Part shown: piece after piece, positions 1 to 12,245 of the stretch
Layout of the letters: every line of letters begins with the position of its first letter
Numbering within the stretch: position 1 is the first letter of the stretch
DNA from: Girardinichthys multiradiatus
Lineage: Eukaryota; Chordata; Actinopteri; Cyprinodontiformes; Goodeidae
Length of the DNA stretch: 64,000 nt
Assembly: GCF_021462225.1 (NCBI RefSeq)
Contig: NC_061798.1
Span: 19,552,820 to 19,616,819, forward strand
Reading direction: 5' to 3'
Translations under genes and position numbers: made by a program
The notes under the pieces: generated by a model
The model's input: the letters and a program-made list of their open reading frames with translations, nothing else
Told to the model about the DNA's origin: nothing
The model's database searches: none

Positions 1-567
1 AAGGAGTGTAGGGGTCCTGGCTATGGGGTCCATGTCAGGAATGCCTGAACTGTGTTCCACCGAGTGACCACAGTGCCTTGAGATGGGGCGCACCCAACTG
101 GTGCGCCGACAGACGGTGATGTAGCTCACCGACTGGTGCACTGAGTGCCATCCTAATAAACACAAACAGGTGCGGATCATAACAGTAAGATTATGAAACA
201 ATATTTCAAGCTTTTCAACATCTCCAACAATGGAAAGAATATGGCACAACAGCAGCCCTACTAAAACATAACCATCCATCTATGCAGGCAGTGTGAGCAG
301 GGAGAGAAAGCAGGGCCATGGTAACTCTGGGGGAGCTGCAGAGATCCACAGCACAGGTGACAGAATCTGTTAAAAGAACAATTATTATTCAGGACCTCAA
401 CAAATCTGCCTCAACCATTGTTAAAAGAAGACAGTAAGTAATAATGTTTACCATTTGCCACAATCTATGTCGGGTACACAGAAAACGTAGAAGAATGTTC
501 TCAGGTCAAATAAGATCTAAATTGAATTAGCCTGGATTCAAAACGCAGTAGAGATCCCAAAGACTTA
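1..567. other. Intergenic sequence, no gene
   Basis: No coding frame with recognisable content was seen. The stretch holds two adjacent perfect short hairpins (87-107 and 114-131), an AATAAA-like tail near 154, and a Tc1 remnant at about 225-425. The first 180 bases are more GC-rich than what follows and may be the tail of a repeat, but I do not recognise its family. Confidence 0.5.
225..425 (+). repeat. Decayed Tc1-like transposase fragment
   Basis: The stretch matches the middle of the abundant fish Tc1 transposase gene: a GGAAAGAATATGGCACAAC-like segment, then a segment corresponding to 'PMVTLEELQRSTAQ' (CCATGGTAACTCTGGGGGAG at 317-336), then the region before 'ARRKP'. It has no open frame and no terminal repeats, so it is a fragment. 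Similarity is from memory of the family. Confidence 0.6.
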
Positions 568-2325
568 GGGCCCGATCTTCAAAAGGTTTGCGTGTACAAA
601 ACCGCACGCAAACCTGTTTGCATCACAAAGCCGACCTACAAACGAAGTGGTAATCAGAATGCCTTTGCAAAATCAACGGAACTGCGGGCGCAAACTTTTT
701 TGCGTTTCTGCCTTCATGAATATGCAAAACATATGATAATGATCCAAACGCGCAAATTCATGGGAGGAGGATATGCAAATGTCATACCTTATCACCCGCA
801 ATGTGATTTTGAAAGCCTGAAATGGTTTGGGGGGCAATTTTTGATTGTGGATTTAGCACGTTTGACAGGCGAGTGCTAACTGGGACGCAAAAATGTCTGC
901 TGTCACTTTGGCCAGAAGGAGGCATAGATAGAATGACAGATGACAGGGAGAGAGAATCTTCTGTACCTGTGCCAACAGGTTTGGGTTGTCAAAAATAAAA
1001 ATATAAAAATAGATAAGAATAGAGAATTCTATGTAGGATTATCTAAGCCAATCACAAACAAAAGTCATGATATTTCTCCTATGGTAAAACTCCTTGCAAC
1101 ACTTCATTCAACATCATTCCAGTGTAACATCGCTGTCAGTGATCATCTGCTGAACCCACGCAAACCTGATCATGGCAAAATGATCAGGCACATAACTGAT
1201 CAAGTGCACGCAGCATGTAATCGCACTTCATGCAAGATACCCACTGTGGTTTGATGCTGATAATATAAATAATAGGAAAGAACTAAAGCCATTATAAGGA
1301 AGATTTAATCCTTCATTTGCAAACTGGATGCTAAAATCACTTCTTAGCAGGTGAAAAATCATCATTTTAAAGCAGCTTTTCCATGTGGTGACAAAGACTG
1401 GATGCTTTAACCTTGTCTCAAAAGGTTAAAGCATGCAAAACACATTGCTTTATTGACAGTAACGTTATGTCATTGCAGGGCAATCAGAGCTGGATCAGTT
1501 TGATTACTTTGTTTAAATGTGAACATATGCCAGGGGAGGGTTTTGTTTATGCGGTAAAATATTATTTTGTGTCACCAAAAAACTATTTAAACAATCAAAC
1601 ATTTGTATATCATTAAAATATTGGCAAAACAAACAAAACAAATTCAGTAAAATCATTGGAAAATAATTTATTTTTACGTACATAAATGTACAAATTAACT
1701 TTTTTGCAGGACAGTTATGTGACGCTATGTTTTAAAATTAGCAAAGCTATAACATACCTACAACAATCTATTTTTATGTTGCCAATATTGCGCTAAAGCT
1801 TAAAGATTGTGGCTGTTTATGATAAACTCCGAACTCTTCAAACATATAGTCTCAAAAAAACAACAGAACCCAGTGAGTCTAGGAAAAGAATTAAAAGACA
1901 AATTAATTAACAGACATATTTGTCTTTTATATTTTTAATGTTGATTAGCCAATTTGTTGCGAGCAAGACAGCAGGAATAATCTTGTCAGGGCAGATGACA
2001 AACCTGTTGTGAGTAGCACAACAAAAGTTAACTAACTGTAACAGTCCAGAAAAGCAAGGGCCAAACAGAACAGAAGGAAAAATTCAGCAACTGGATAATT
2101 TATATTGATGCAGTGTAATAATCCCTGCATATTTCTAGCAACACAGCAGAGGATCTGTTTGCAATTTCCTTATTTAAATAGGGCTGTCTGCATCTGCGTT
2201 GAACCTGTTATCCATTGCATGCGCAATCTTTAAAATCGCACGCAACACGACTACTTATTTATGCAATGTATTTATAGTGTATGCAAATTAGCACCCGCTA
2301 TTTGGGATCTTTGAAGATCAGGCCC
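568..2325. mobile_element. Non-autonomous PIF/Harbinger element (1758 bp)
   Basis: The left end begins GGGCCCGATCTTCAAA and the right end, read in reverse complement, begins GGGCCTGATCTTCAAA, so the terminal inverted repeats match at 15 of 16 positions. The element is flanked by TTA on both sides (565-567 and 2326-2328), the TWA-type 3-bp duplication of PIF/Harbinger. Sub-terminal copies of an ACGCAAA motif lie inside both ends. The internal short frames (592-879, 940-1254, 1413-1616) resemble neither a DDE transposase nor the Myb-like second protein, so it appears non-autonomous. It could also be a deeply eroded autonomous copy. Confidence 0.72.
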
Positions 2326-2740
2326 TTACTGTTTAGTTGTTCAATATGGTTTTCAGCTTTGTTTTATTTTTGTATTTCTGTTCCTTTTTACGTTTTGGTA
2401 TTTTCATTAAGTAATTGGTCATGTTTACTGTTTAGTTTCCCTGACCTCTGGCTTGCTTTTGTATTTACTCTGCATCAACTAGTTATTTTACCCTTATCTT
2501 CTATAGTCATGCTCCCCATACAGCTTTGGTGCCTTCACTGTAATTAGATTCACCTGATCCTGGAAGCAATAATCACTCCCTGCTTGTGTATTGCTCCACA
2601 GGTTTTACAGTCCTCAGTCAGGTCCTCCTGTTTTCTGCATGTTTTTCACTGGTTTGCGCCTACTTTGTGGTTAAGTCTAGTTTGTGTATACTTCTCATGA
2701 TTTTTCTGGGCAGCAAAATCCTGAAAGAAAACCTCTTAGA
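2326..2740. other. Pyrimidine-rich unclassified stretch
   Basis: A T/C-rich segment with no convincing gene. Composition resembles tails of some fish retroelements, but no family could be assigned. The short frames at 2281-2547 and 2586-2834 look like chance products of low complexity. Confidence 0.35.
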
Positions 2741-3172
2741 GACTGATGTGCAGGTTCATCTTCCAGCAGGACTACAAACCAAAAATTACAGTCATTATTT
2801 ATGTATTCAGAATGGCCCAGAATGGTCCAGTTAAAGTCCAGACCTAAATCAAATTGAGGCAGATCTGGTAGAACTTGAGCTGTTTTCCAAAGAAAAATTG
2901 GGAAAAATCTCCAGATGTGCAAAGCTGGTGGCATCATATGCCAAAAGCTTGCAGCTGCAACTGGAGTGAAGGTGTTTCTACATAGTAGTACATAGGTGTT
3001 TCTCAGATTACAATTTGTAACAAATGCTGGAAAGTACTACTGTGCACTACTATGCACTACTTTGTGCCGGTCAATCACATAAAATGCCTCTAAAATACAC
3101 TGGAATTTGTGATTGCAATGTAACAAAAATGTGAAAAAGCTCTAGGGGTATGAATACTTTTCAAAGGCACTG
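2740..3172 (+). repeat. Tc1-like element, 3' portion with right terminal repeat
   Basis: It contains the C-terminal transposase region in broken form (a segment matching 'FQQD', then 'AGTCCAGACCTAAATC' for 'SPDLN', then 'CKAGG'-like residues), a noncoding tail, and the terminal motif GAATACTTTTCAAAGGCACTG followed by TA at 3173-3174. The 5' half is missing. The end sequence belongs to the same family as the copies ending at 43507 and starting at 59853. Confidence 0.65.
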
Positions 3173-3174
3173 TA

Positions 3175-5784
3175 TATTGTAGACAAATGCAAATATCAGC
3201 TTCAAGTGATATGAGTGAATCTCACACAACACGCAACTAATTGCATGTACTTTTGACCAGCAGAAGTTAATAGGTCTACATATTCTGGTCTCTGACTCAT
3301 CTGCACCCACACTGATTTCTATTTGTTGCTCTTTTCTCTCATCGGGTGACACTGCAGTGTTTATGAAAGATATGTTGTTAATTAGAAAGAACTGTTTCCA
3401 TAACTGCTTTATTTGATGCACGTCCACTCATTACGCAGACATGCAGTGCAAACAGATTCAAACAAATAGCCAACAGTAGACATGTGAGGAAACAGATGAA
3501 GAATGTTGAGAGCTCGCAGCTAACAAAAGTAACTATGGAAACGGCCGGCTCTACATTGCACCGGCTTCCACAGCTCTCTCCAGAAATAAAAACTGTTGGG
3601 CTAAGAGCGAATCAGGTAAAGACAAAAGATCCCGGGTGAACCTATTTATAGTGGGCCTTACATAACATACATAGACCTATGTTGGCTGAGGCGAGTTTGG
3701 TACTACACAGTAAGCTTCCACTGGGGGGGCAGCAAAGGCAGAGTACGCAGCTCCAGAGATGCTGGATCCCTGAAGCACATTTTGCAAGAAAGCACATAGT
3801 ATAAACAGCTATCAGCATGGCGTTGATCATGCTGCCTGATGGCAGCGAGCCGGTGAGGTCAGTGATGTCAAAGCTGGAGTTTGACAAACAACATTAACAT
3901 GCAGTAATCTCATTAAACGTGGATCCATTAAATAGCTCAAAGCCACAAATCTTTAGGTATAACATGCACTAGCACAGAAAATAAATTGCACATTCAAGGA
4001 TGCACAAGTTGAGTGGATTATTTGTATATGAGGCAAAAAGTTGTGTCACACTTGGAAAACACATATTATCACACGGCCTCAGGACACAAAATCGGACATC
4101 TGAAGTGAGATATTGTGAATGCGCAAGCCCACATATGCAGGGAGCCTGTGCAAGAGCCGAACAGTGATCACGCAGAAATACAGCCTGCCAACATATCTTA
4201 AATCCTAATTGAGCCATTAACATAATTATCCACTTATAACTGCTTTAATTCTAAGTAGCTCTCTCTATTGTAGGTAAAATGATAGTCAAACTGTAGTGAA
4301 AAATCCACTTTTCCCACTCACAAATGCCTTATTAATTAGCTCCCTCTAGCATACCTTCCCAGTAATTACATTCATTACAACAGTCAGTTCTGTGGACTGG
4401 GGGCCCACTATTAGACATTTTCATAATATCTCTGCACATCTATGCTGATTTCCTTTATTAGAGACAAGAAAAATCAACTGTGAACAGCAGCAGTGTTTTT
4501 GGTCAATGCATCCAAAACAAATTTATACCATTCACTAAAATTAACTGTCCAGAAGCTCTGATACGGTCGGGATGGGAAGACATGATATGCAAATGAACAC
4601 TGACTCATCTGTTTATTATGCAGTCACATTAGTTAGCTCTGATGCCGTTTGGCTATTATCCCATCTCCCTATGAAAAAGGGGGTCTAGGGTGAGGGGGAT
4701 GGATTGCGCAATGAGTGCTTTAGTCACACAGATTGTGTGCACTCTTCAAAGAAATTAATCCAATGCAGTCACAATCAAGAGAATCCATTTCAAAAGAGAG
4801 AAACAGCAAAAACAAGAAAAAAGATGTATCTCTTCTGTGGCCAAAATCCCCGAATACTGCTCCCTGCGTCAGTGGGTCAAAGGGTCAAAGGGTCAAATGA
4901 TAAGCTTCAGTCCCTTCTGACCTCCCTGAAGCCACAATTTCATGTAAAAACCCTGTTTTTATGTCAAATGAATGAGAGGAACATGGAAGCATGGAGCTTT
5001 AACAATCACTCTCTGGTACTATAGATTGTAAAACATTTGGCAAAACTACCAGCATGCAGCTTCACAGCCTACTTGCTGTTCTGCTAACTGACAGAGGCCT
5101 ATTTTTAGCCATGCAACCTTACAGCACCATGCTAAGCTTTCAGCGATACAACTGCGAATCTAGCCCATTCAAAAGGATTGATGTAAGTTTAGAGGCTGGA
5201 ACCTGGTGGTCACGTATGCATATTGAGTGCTGCGCAGTACCACTGTTCCTCTTTTTTAAATACGTACGGTGGCGAAGCATTAACATGGAACACTGCCACT
5301 GCATGCCCTGTTGTGTGAATGTATGCCAGCACATGTCAAGGAGTGAAAAGAATTTGCCATCAATGTACTCCATGCCTTTTGATGTGGGGTAATTAAGCAC
5401 CAGGCCCTCACAACAACCATGCTCCATGGAAACCACAAAAAAAACAGAAGAAAAAAGAAAAAAACAAAAAGACGTCAGCTAGAGGCCTTCAAAGGTGTCA
5501 TTTGAAAAAGGAAAAATGATCAGGCTGCTGTACTTAAGGTCACACTATTGAAGCTGCTGTCTGCCTCAGCTGAAATGGTAACATCTGCCTTCTACATTAG
5601 GGGATTTGTTCAGTTTAAATTCAATGCTTTAAATAGAAAAATAGGGAAACGAAAGCCGTTGTTTTTGTTCATTTTTTTTCCTCTGGCATTCAGATATCTA
5701 GAATCTGAACTGCAGCACAGTGCTTTGTAAACATATTTGTAAACCTTGAGCTCTTCCACAATTTAACTCATTACAACCATATAC
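3175..5784. other. Intergenic sequence, no gene seen
   Basis: I see no exon-like or transposase-like segment here. The short frames are AT-rich without domain signals. The only structured item is a perfect triple octamer at 4874-4897. Confidence 0.45.
4874..4897 (+). repeat. Three tandem copies of GGGTCAAA
   Basis: Three perfect head-to-tail copies of GGGTCAAA. Each contains GGGTCA, a nuclear-receptor half-site variant, spaced by AA, so the array reads as a triple DR2. This may be chance. Confidence 0.55.
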
Positions 5785-6300
5785 TTCAATGACTTGTTTG
5801 TGATTTTATGTAACAGGCCAACACAATGCAGGACATTATTGTCAAGTAGGGGGAAAAGACATGGTTTTCAAAATATTAGAACAGGTGGAAAAATCTGAAA
5901 AGGGTTTTGCACATTTTGCATTCAGCGTCCTTAACTCAGTTACCCTCAAATAAACAGTGCATCAAGTTATTTTCAAAAGTTAACTTTTTAGTTATTAAAG
6001 TCTGTGCATAATAATAGCTCAGTATAAACCCAGCTGTCCTGTGAAAGCCTTAAATGATTGTCAGGAAAGAATGAACAAACAGCATCATGAAGACTAAGGA
6101 ACACAGCAATACAATCATACAAAAATGGAAAGCATGGCATGGTCTTTCTACTAAACTGACAGGCTGAGCAAGAACTACATCTATCAGAGAAGAATTAGCC
6201 CATGGTAACCCTTGAGGAGCTGTAGAGAACCATAGCTCAGGTAGGAATACCTGTCCACATGACAACTAATAGTTGTACACAAAATATCTGGCCTTGATTG
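5785..6300 (+). repeat. Decayed Tc1-like element fragment
   Basis: The order of landmarks follows the fish Tc1 family: 'GTGATTTTATGTAACAGGCC' (the family's 'atgtgacagaccaacac' leader), the 'cagtataaacccagctgt' leader, 'AACAAACAGCATCATGAAG', 'AAAATGGAAAGCATGGCA', then 'CCCATGGTAACCCTTGAGG' for the HTH-to-catalytic linker. The frame is broken throughout and the right end is lost. Confidence 0.65.
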
Positions 6301-6439
6301 TAATTATCAGGTTATATGTTTTCTTGTTGCTGTCTGAAAAGTACTAAAAGGGCCATGAATAGATTTTCAATGTCAATAATCTGAGATTACTTTTGAATTA
6401 AAATAAGCACTTCATTTCATGTAAATAAATTAGAACTGC

Positions 6440-8262
6440 CAACATGCCCAGGTCTGACTATCAAAGTAACTTCACCCTAAAAGCAGACCTCAAGACTCCT
6501 GATGAGTCCAACCAGTTAGACAGACTACAGTCATGTCTTAAAGACATAAAAACCTTTAAATTTTGTGCTTCTAAATTAAGAAAAGACAGGCGTTGTCGTC
6601 TTTGGACTGGAGCCTTTGAAAAAGAAACTGCTTAGTCAATCAATTAATGTGGACATCATTAAATTGACCTCCGACAATAAAGTAAAAAAAAAAAGACCTT
6701 GGTGTTATTTTTGACCAGGACATGTCATTTAAATCCTATATTAAACAGGTTTCTAGGATTTCCTTCTTTCACATCCAGAACATTGCCAAAATTAGAAATA
6801 TCCTGTCCAGGAGTGATGCTGAAAAACTAGTTCATGCATTTGTTACTTCAAGGCTGGACTATTGTAATTCGTTACTATCAGGATGTCCACAAAATGCAGT
6901 TAAAAGCTTTCAGCTGATTCAAAATGCTGCAGCAAGAGTTCTGATGAAAATTAAAAAGAAAGATCATATTTCTCCTATTTTAGCTTCCCTTCATTGGCTC
7001 CCTGTTAAATCCAGAATAGAATTTAAAATTCTCCTTCTCACATATAAAGCCCTTAATGATCTAGCTGCATCATACATCAGAGATCTGATTGTTCCATATG
7101 TTCCTAACAGAGCACTTCGTTCTCAGACTGCAGGTTTACTGGTGGTTCCTAGAGTCTCTAGAAGTAGAATGGGAGGCAGATCCTTTAGTTATCAGGCTCC
7201 TCTCCTGTGGAACCAGCTCCCAGTTTTAGTCCTTGAGGCAGACACCCTGTCTACTTTTAAGGCTAGGCTTAAAACTTTCCTTTTTGATAAAGCTTATAGT
7301 TAGAGTGGCTTAGGTTATCCTGAGCTATCTCTGTAGTTATGCTGCTTAGACTTTGGCTGCTGGAGGACATAATGACCACTTTCACCCTCTCTGCTACATT
7401 CTCATACTACTCATGAGTTTTACGTTATTTGCTGTTTTTAACTCAATGTTCTCTCTCTGTTTTTTCTCTTCATAGAAGCTACACCTGGCCTGTCTGTGTG
7501 TTTAGCTGTGGCACCTTCCTGGAGGGGGACATCGTCCAAGCTTCTGCTGCCAACAACTTAAAGCTCACCTTATACAGATGATACACTTGGCCCTGTCTTT
7601 CAATGTTTAACCCTGTCTCTGTAGGCATAGCCACTAGCTGAGCTTCTACTGTGCTTAATTGTATGTGCTCTCTTTTACACTCTAGACTTGAAAACTGTCT
7701 CAGAGTTCATCTGCTTAGCTGTCTTTCTCTCCTAGATGAAGCCACTAAAGGAGCTACTACCATTACTGTTTAACTTTTCTTTCGTATAGAAAGTACTCCT
7801 GGATCAGTGCTTCTGTGTTTTTTTTCTGTCTCTGCTCTGTTATCTCAAACCCCCAGTCGGTCGTGGCAGATGGCCGCTCACATTGAGCCTGGTTCTGCTG
7901 GAGGTTTCTTCCTGTTAAAAGGGAGTTTTTCCTCTCCACTGTCGCTACATGCATGCTCAGTATGAGGGATTGCTGCAAAGTCAACACCAGTGACTGTCCA
8001 CTGTCTCTACATGCTCATCCAGGAAGAGGGAATGCTGCAAGTCACTGACTGGATGCAATCTGCTGGGCTTCCTTAGATAGAAATACTTTTTAACCAAATT
8101 GAATTATAAAATAAATTTGAATGGATGATAAGGATCATATGGAATGTATGTACCTGACTTGAAATATGTATCAGTCGATTGACTTGAATTGACTTTATAA
8201 AGTGCCTTGAGACAACATGTGTTTTGAATTGCCACTATCTAAATAAACTGAACTGAAACTGA
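6440..8262 (+). mobile_element. 5'-truncated L2-like LINE
   Basis: The segment holds the C-terminal part of a non-LTR retrotransposon ORF2 (upstream remnant 6444-6700, conserved block 6722-7303), then about 950 bp of 3' UTR ending in the fish LINE tail 'GTGCCTTGAGACAACATGTG ... AAATAAACTGAACTGAA'. The same 3' region recurs at about 60075-61277. The copy lacks the endonuclease and the catalytic reverse-transcriptase core, as expected of a 5'-truncated insertion. Confidence 0.8.
6722..7303 (+). pseudogene. LINE ORF2 C-terminal fragment (193 aa frame)
   Basis: An open frame that reads as the region after the reverse-transcriptase catalytic core in L2/CR1-type LINEs. Diagnostic runs are RLDYCNSLLSGCPQ (near residue 45), LIQNAAARVL, DHISPILASLHWLPV, FKILLLTYKALN, and the closing STFKARLKTFLFDKAY. 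No YADD box is present because the copy starts downstream of it; a remnant of the preceding segment lies at 6444-6700, separated by a poly-A run and stop codons. The first methionine is only the first ATG of the fragment and is not a true start. It is not expected to make a functional protein. Confidence 0.8.
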
Positions 8263-8269
8263 AGATGCT

Positions 8270-8668
8270 GAAAGAAGTCTCTAAAACCCTAAAATGTTAT
8301 CATGGAAGCTACAGCAGACTCTTGCTACTGTTGATGCCTGTACAATCAGAAAGAAGAAACAAGTTTAAATTTCATGGCGGGTGTGCAAGGAGGAAACCAC
8401 TGCTGTTTGCAAAAAAAAATTAAGGCCAGCAAGTCAGAAAATGAAGACAAGGAGCATGACTTCTGGGATAATGTTCTTTGGTCAGATGAGTCTAAATTTC
8501 ACTTATTGTACACCAGAACAGAGGACATGTTTGGTATAAATCAAATGCGCCATTCCAAAAAAAGATGAACAAACCAACTGCGAAGCACGGACCTGGAAGT
8601 GTCATGGTTTGGAGATGCTTTTGTGCAGCAGAACCACCACGGGCTTGCTGAAGACTAAGAAATGTAAA
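8270..8668 (+). repeat. Tc1-like transposase remnant
   Basis: The frame at 8374-8568 contains FWDNVLWSDESKFHL, the first catalytic-Asp region of Tc1 transposases (W[ST]DESKF), followed downstream by 'AAGCACGGACCTGGAAGTGT' for 'KHGGGSVM' and 'TGGTTTGGAGATGCTTTTG' for 'VWGCF'. Stops and frameshifts break the frame. It ends where the Harbinger-like element begins. Confidence 0.65.
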
Positions 8669-9997
8669 GATCTGAGCCCGTATTTACAAAGACCTCAAAG
8701 TCCTGTCTGGGCCTAAAATTCTTGGCAAGGACTTCACTACTGAGAGCAACTCTGAGCTAGGAGAGGACAGAAAGTGTGGTTGACCCCGTTGCTAGTTGTC
8801 ACGCTGCTGCAATTGGTTGTTGAAAAAAAACAAAACAAATGCGCTCAAGGGAGAGAAATTAACCAATGATAGAATTTAAATTGGATTCAGAAATGTGTAC
8901 ATCATGACGAAACTTTGTCACACAGCATCAACATGTTTGAACGTAGCTTATTTACATGCACATCTTTATTTTGATTTGCTTAAGTCTACTCACCATGCTG
9001 GTCATTTTCAAACTGCATTTATTTCATATTAATATCAAAATTAAAATTCAGCATTTTACTGCCATCTCCTTCTTCTAAAATGAGGTTTAATTTTGTAAAA
9101 TGACCAAAACAAAACAGAGGAAAAAAGGTGGAGAAAACCAAACTGGACAGAGGAGCAGAACCTGCTGGTGGAGAAGAGAGGAGTGTTGGAAGGTAGATTT
9201 GGTCCTGGGATCACAGTGGGAACAAACAGGCATTCCCAAGCAGATCAATGCGTCTTTCTGCTTTCAGCACCAGCCTGGAATGTGAGCAGCTCTGGTACCT
9301 GCTGCAATCAGAAGCCAGAGAGGAAATAGCAGCACACCAGAGAACTTCTCCACAGATGGGGAGCATTGTAGATGATCATTTAGGCTTAGGCTCCTCACAT
9401 CATCATGTGCAAATACTTATTCACCTCATTTACATCTTTCTGATTGTATAGCGCTTATTGTACTTTGTCTTGTCCAGAGTTTGTATTTATATTTTTCAAA
9501 ATGTATTTTTGAAAGCATTTTACAGTCTGTAAATATTTAAATAATTCAGTACTATATTGTTTGTATATTTGTTATTCATGGTTATTTATTATAGTTTCTA
9601 TTATTTATTTATCCTTCCTAATATTACCTTACTAGTGGTGCATCTTTAATTTGTCCTGGTGCTGAAACTTTTTCATTTTCCCCTATGGGGATGGTAAGGT
9701 TAATCTTATCTCTATATTAATAATTGTATGACACCAGAGAATATCTCTCCTTTCTCTGTCTTTCCTCCATCTTCTCTGCTTAAGACGCTCTTAAACTCAC
9801 TAAACGTTCTCCTCACAAACATTTCCTCACGTTAGGAGCTCTTAAAGCCTTAGATGCTTCGTGAACAACTTTTATCTTACCGAGGTAAAATTCTAAGAAA
9901 AATCCTAAAATTCAAGAAATTCGAGGATTTTTCTTAGAATGACGTCACTAGAAGCTACTTTTAGTCTTAGGATTCTTTGTGAAAACAGGCGCAGATC
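8669..9997. mobile_element. PIF/Harbinger-like element with decayed Myb-like ORF
   Basis: The ends form an imperfect inverted repeat: left GATCTGAGCCCGTATTTACA and right, reverse complemented, GATCTGCGCCTGTTTTCACA, both followed by AAGA. Inside, around 9110-9240, a broken frame carries a Myb/SANT-like pattern ('WTEEQN', 'VLEGRFGPGIT') like the second protein of Harbinger elements. The right sub-terminal region (9780-9960) is rich in CTTAG/AGGATT motifs. No DDE transposase is left. The target duplication is not clear, so the exact ends are uncertain. Confidence 0.5.
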
Positions 9998-10924
9998 AAA
10001 GCTCATGTTTATCCTTTTCAGATGCTGTGAGGTGAACTGAAACAATCTGTCCATGCCTGAATGTTTGTGAATACTTCTTAATAAAACAAATACTATAAAG
10101 ACAAACTTTACAGACACAGATTTCAGATATATATTTTTTTTCTCCTCATGAACGCATTCAGGGCAGCAGCTGACATGTGATTATTCTGTGCAGACTTCAT
10201 TCTCAAATATTCCTGTTTGATTGTTAGTAATGAAACAGAAGTCCACTACGTTTAGCTCAAAGATCATGATTCATTTTTCAGTTTGCTTACAATGCTCTTA
10301 TAGTTCAGTCAGTAAAAAAAAAAGACAGTCTGACAAAAAATATTTAAGCCATTTAATGTTTTGACAAAGTCTCCAATACTTCAGCGATGTTTTCCCTTGC
10401 CAAACAAACCAGTACACACAAAATGTCTGCCACTGGAAACAGTTATTTTAGAAACTTCTTTTCAAGTCATAATTAACAAGCGAATATCAAAACTGATCAA
10501 TGTTTAAGACAGAATCAACAGAGCAACACAACTGAGAAAATGGCACAATTACAAATCATAGCCCCGATTATGGCCAAGTACAATTAGAACTCAAATAAAA
10601 CCCCAAACATATGTAATAACCAGCTGCGCATTGAAACATCCGGCTCAATTAGACTTGCAGCTTATCAAATATGTGTCCATCTTCAAGCGGCACATGGTGT
10701 GAAAGTAAACGAGTGATGGAAAAGGTTGGAACTTCACCCAAAATAGATGGAGCAATTGATGGATGGATGGATGAGAACATGTGATGGCAAATGTAACTTC
10801 AGTTCTCCTTAGTGACACAAAGAGATAAACACTGAGTTTAAATTCCGTACAACCCCCAAGAAAAAGCCAAAATGTCACTCTCAGAAAATTTGAATGTTAC
10901 AAAAACAAATTAAACAAAAAGACA
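9998..10924. other. Intergenic sequence, no gene seen
   Basis: AT-rich sequence without coding signal. A short ATGG-type microsatellite lies around 10757-10771. Confidence 0.45.
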
Positions 10925-11965
10925 GAATTGTTACGGCCATGTTTTGACCTACATGATCATGATGAAGGCTCTTGACCTAATAGTTGCCCAGCAGACAGTC
11001 ACTGACACCATCCTCAAGAAGTCTAATCCACAAGAGGTCATTGGCAAAAAACCTTGCTGTTCAGTATCCAAACATATCATTGGAAAGTTAAGTGGATGGA
11101 AAAGGTGTGGGAGAAAATGTGCAAAAGCAAAAGAGGAAACTGAAGGATTCACAATGCTACATCAAGAGCCATCACACACAGATGTATCCAGGATACTGGC
11201 TATAACTGACAGTACTTCTGTTACACTGTAACTGAACCAGAGACAATGTAATAAATAGGGATGCACAATACTTGAAAATCATCTCATAATAATATTGGTA
11301 AACACTGTCATAAGGATGTCAGTTGTGAAATACTGTGCAGCCCAAGTTAGCATCTTACCTGGACTAAGGAGAAAAATTACAGGAATGTCAAAATCGTCTT
11401 TACAGGTTAAAACTAAATTTTGCATTTCATTTGCAAATCAAGGTCTGAGTCTAGGTGAAGAGTGGAGAGGGTCAGAATCCAAGATGCTTGAGGTTCAGTG
11501 TAAAATTTCCACAGTCTGTGCCAACTGGGCAGCAAACTGGGATGACCTAAAGCCAGAGATGCTCTAAAGATTTGTCAAAAGAATGATGACATTACTCCAG
11601 TTGACAGACCCAACAATGTAGGCAAGCTAAAGGTCACTATTGAAGCGACCTGGGCCTCCATCACACCTCAGTGCTACAGGCAGATCACCTCCATGACACC
11701 CCTCATTGATGCAGTAGTTCCTGCAAAAGGACCCCAACCAAATTTGAGTCCTGTTTCCTACATGGACATACATTTCAGCAGGCTGACATATCCATATAAT
11801 TTTTAAAAAAAATCTATTTTATGCAACATCCTAATTTTCAAGGAAATTAAATTTTGGGGTTTTAATTAGCAGTGAGCCAAAATAACCAAAATCAACCACA
11901 AACATTTAAAGAACATCACTCTGTGAGTGAATTACATCTGTAGAATATGAGTTTCTCTTTTATAC
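10925..11965 (+). repeat. Decayed Tc1-like element
   Basis: Broken pieces match a Tc1 transposase in order: an N-terminal helix-turn-helix like that of the copy at 30222 (about 10960-11140), 'KFCISFANQGLSLGE' (about 11411-11460) for the region after the first catalytic Asp, and 'TWASITPQCYRQITSM' (about 11648-11697) near the C terminus. The tail around 11870-11960 resembles the sub-terminal part of this group. Many stops are present. Confidence 0.65.
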
Positions 11966-12239
11966 ATGTCTGTCCTCATTTTCCAAAAACAAGTGTGGAA
12001 CAGTAAAGGTGCAGATGTGTGAAGATGTTAGAGGATTTAAAGTTGATACCAATGGCAGATTCAGGTTTAAAGTAATCTTTTAATTTCACAAACATGTTTC
12101 ATCTGACTGCAAATAACGTTGCTGAACGGAGCAGACAGAGAAGAGCATAAATAATTTTTAAAATGTTTTTAATGTAGTGTAGCAATAAAAATAAAAAAAC
12201 ATCATTTTTTGTTAAAACTGATTCTCATTCTGCATGTTT

Positions 12240-12245
12240 TTTATT
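12240..12245 (-). terminator. Candidate poly(A) signal of mogs
   Basis: TTTATT on the plus strand reads AATAAA in the mogs direction, about 305 bp past the stop codon. No other AATAAA was noticed between it and the stop. Position relative to the gene is the only support. Confidence 0.4.

Noticed and set aside
7763..7987. Antisense frame nearly identical to one at 60594-60818 ('SLILSMHVAT')
   Set aside because: The repetition comes from the shared LINE 3' UTR, read backwards, and not from a conserved gene family.
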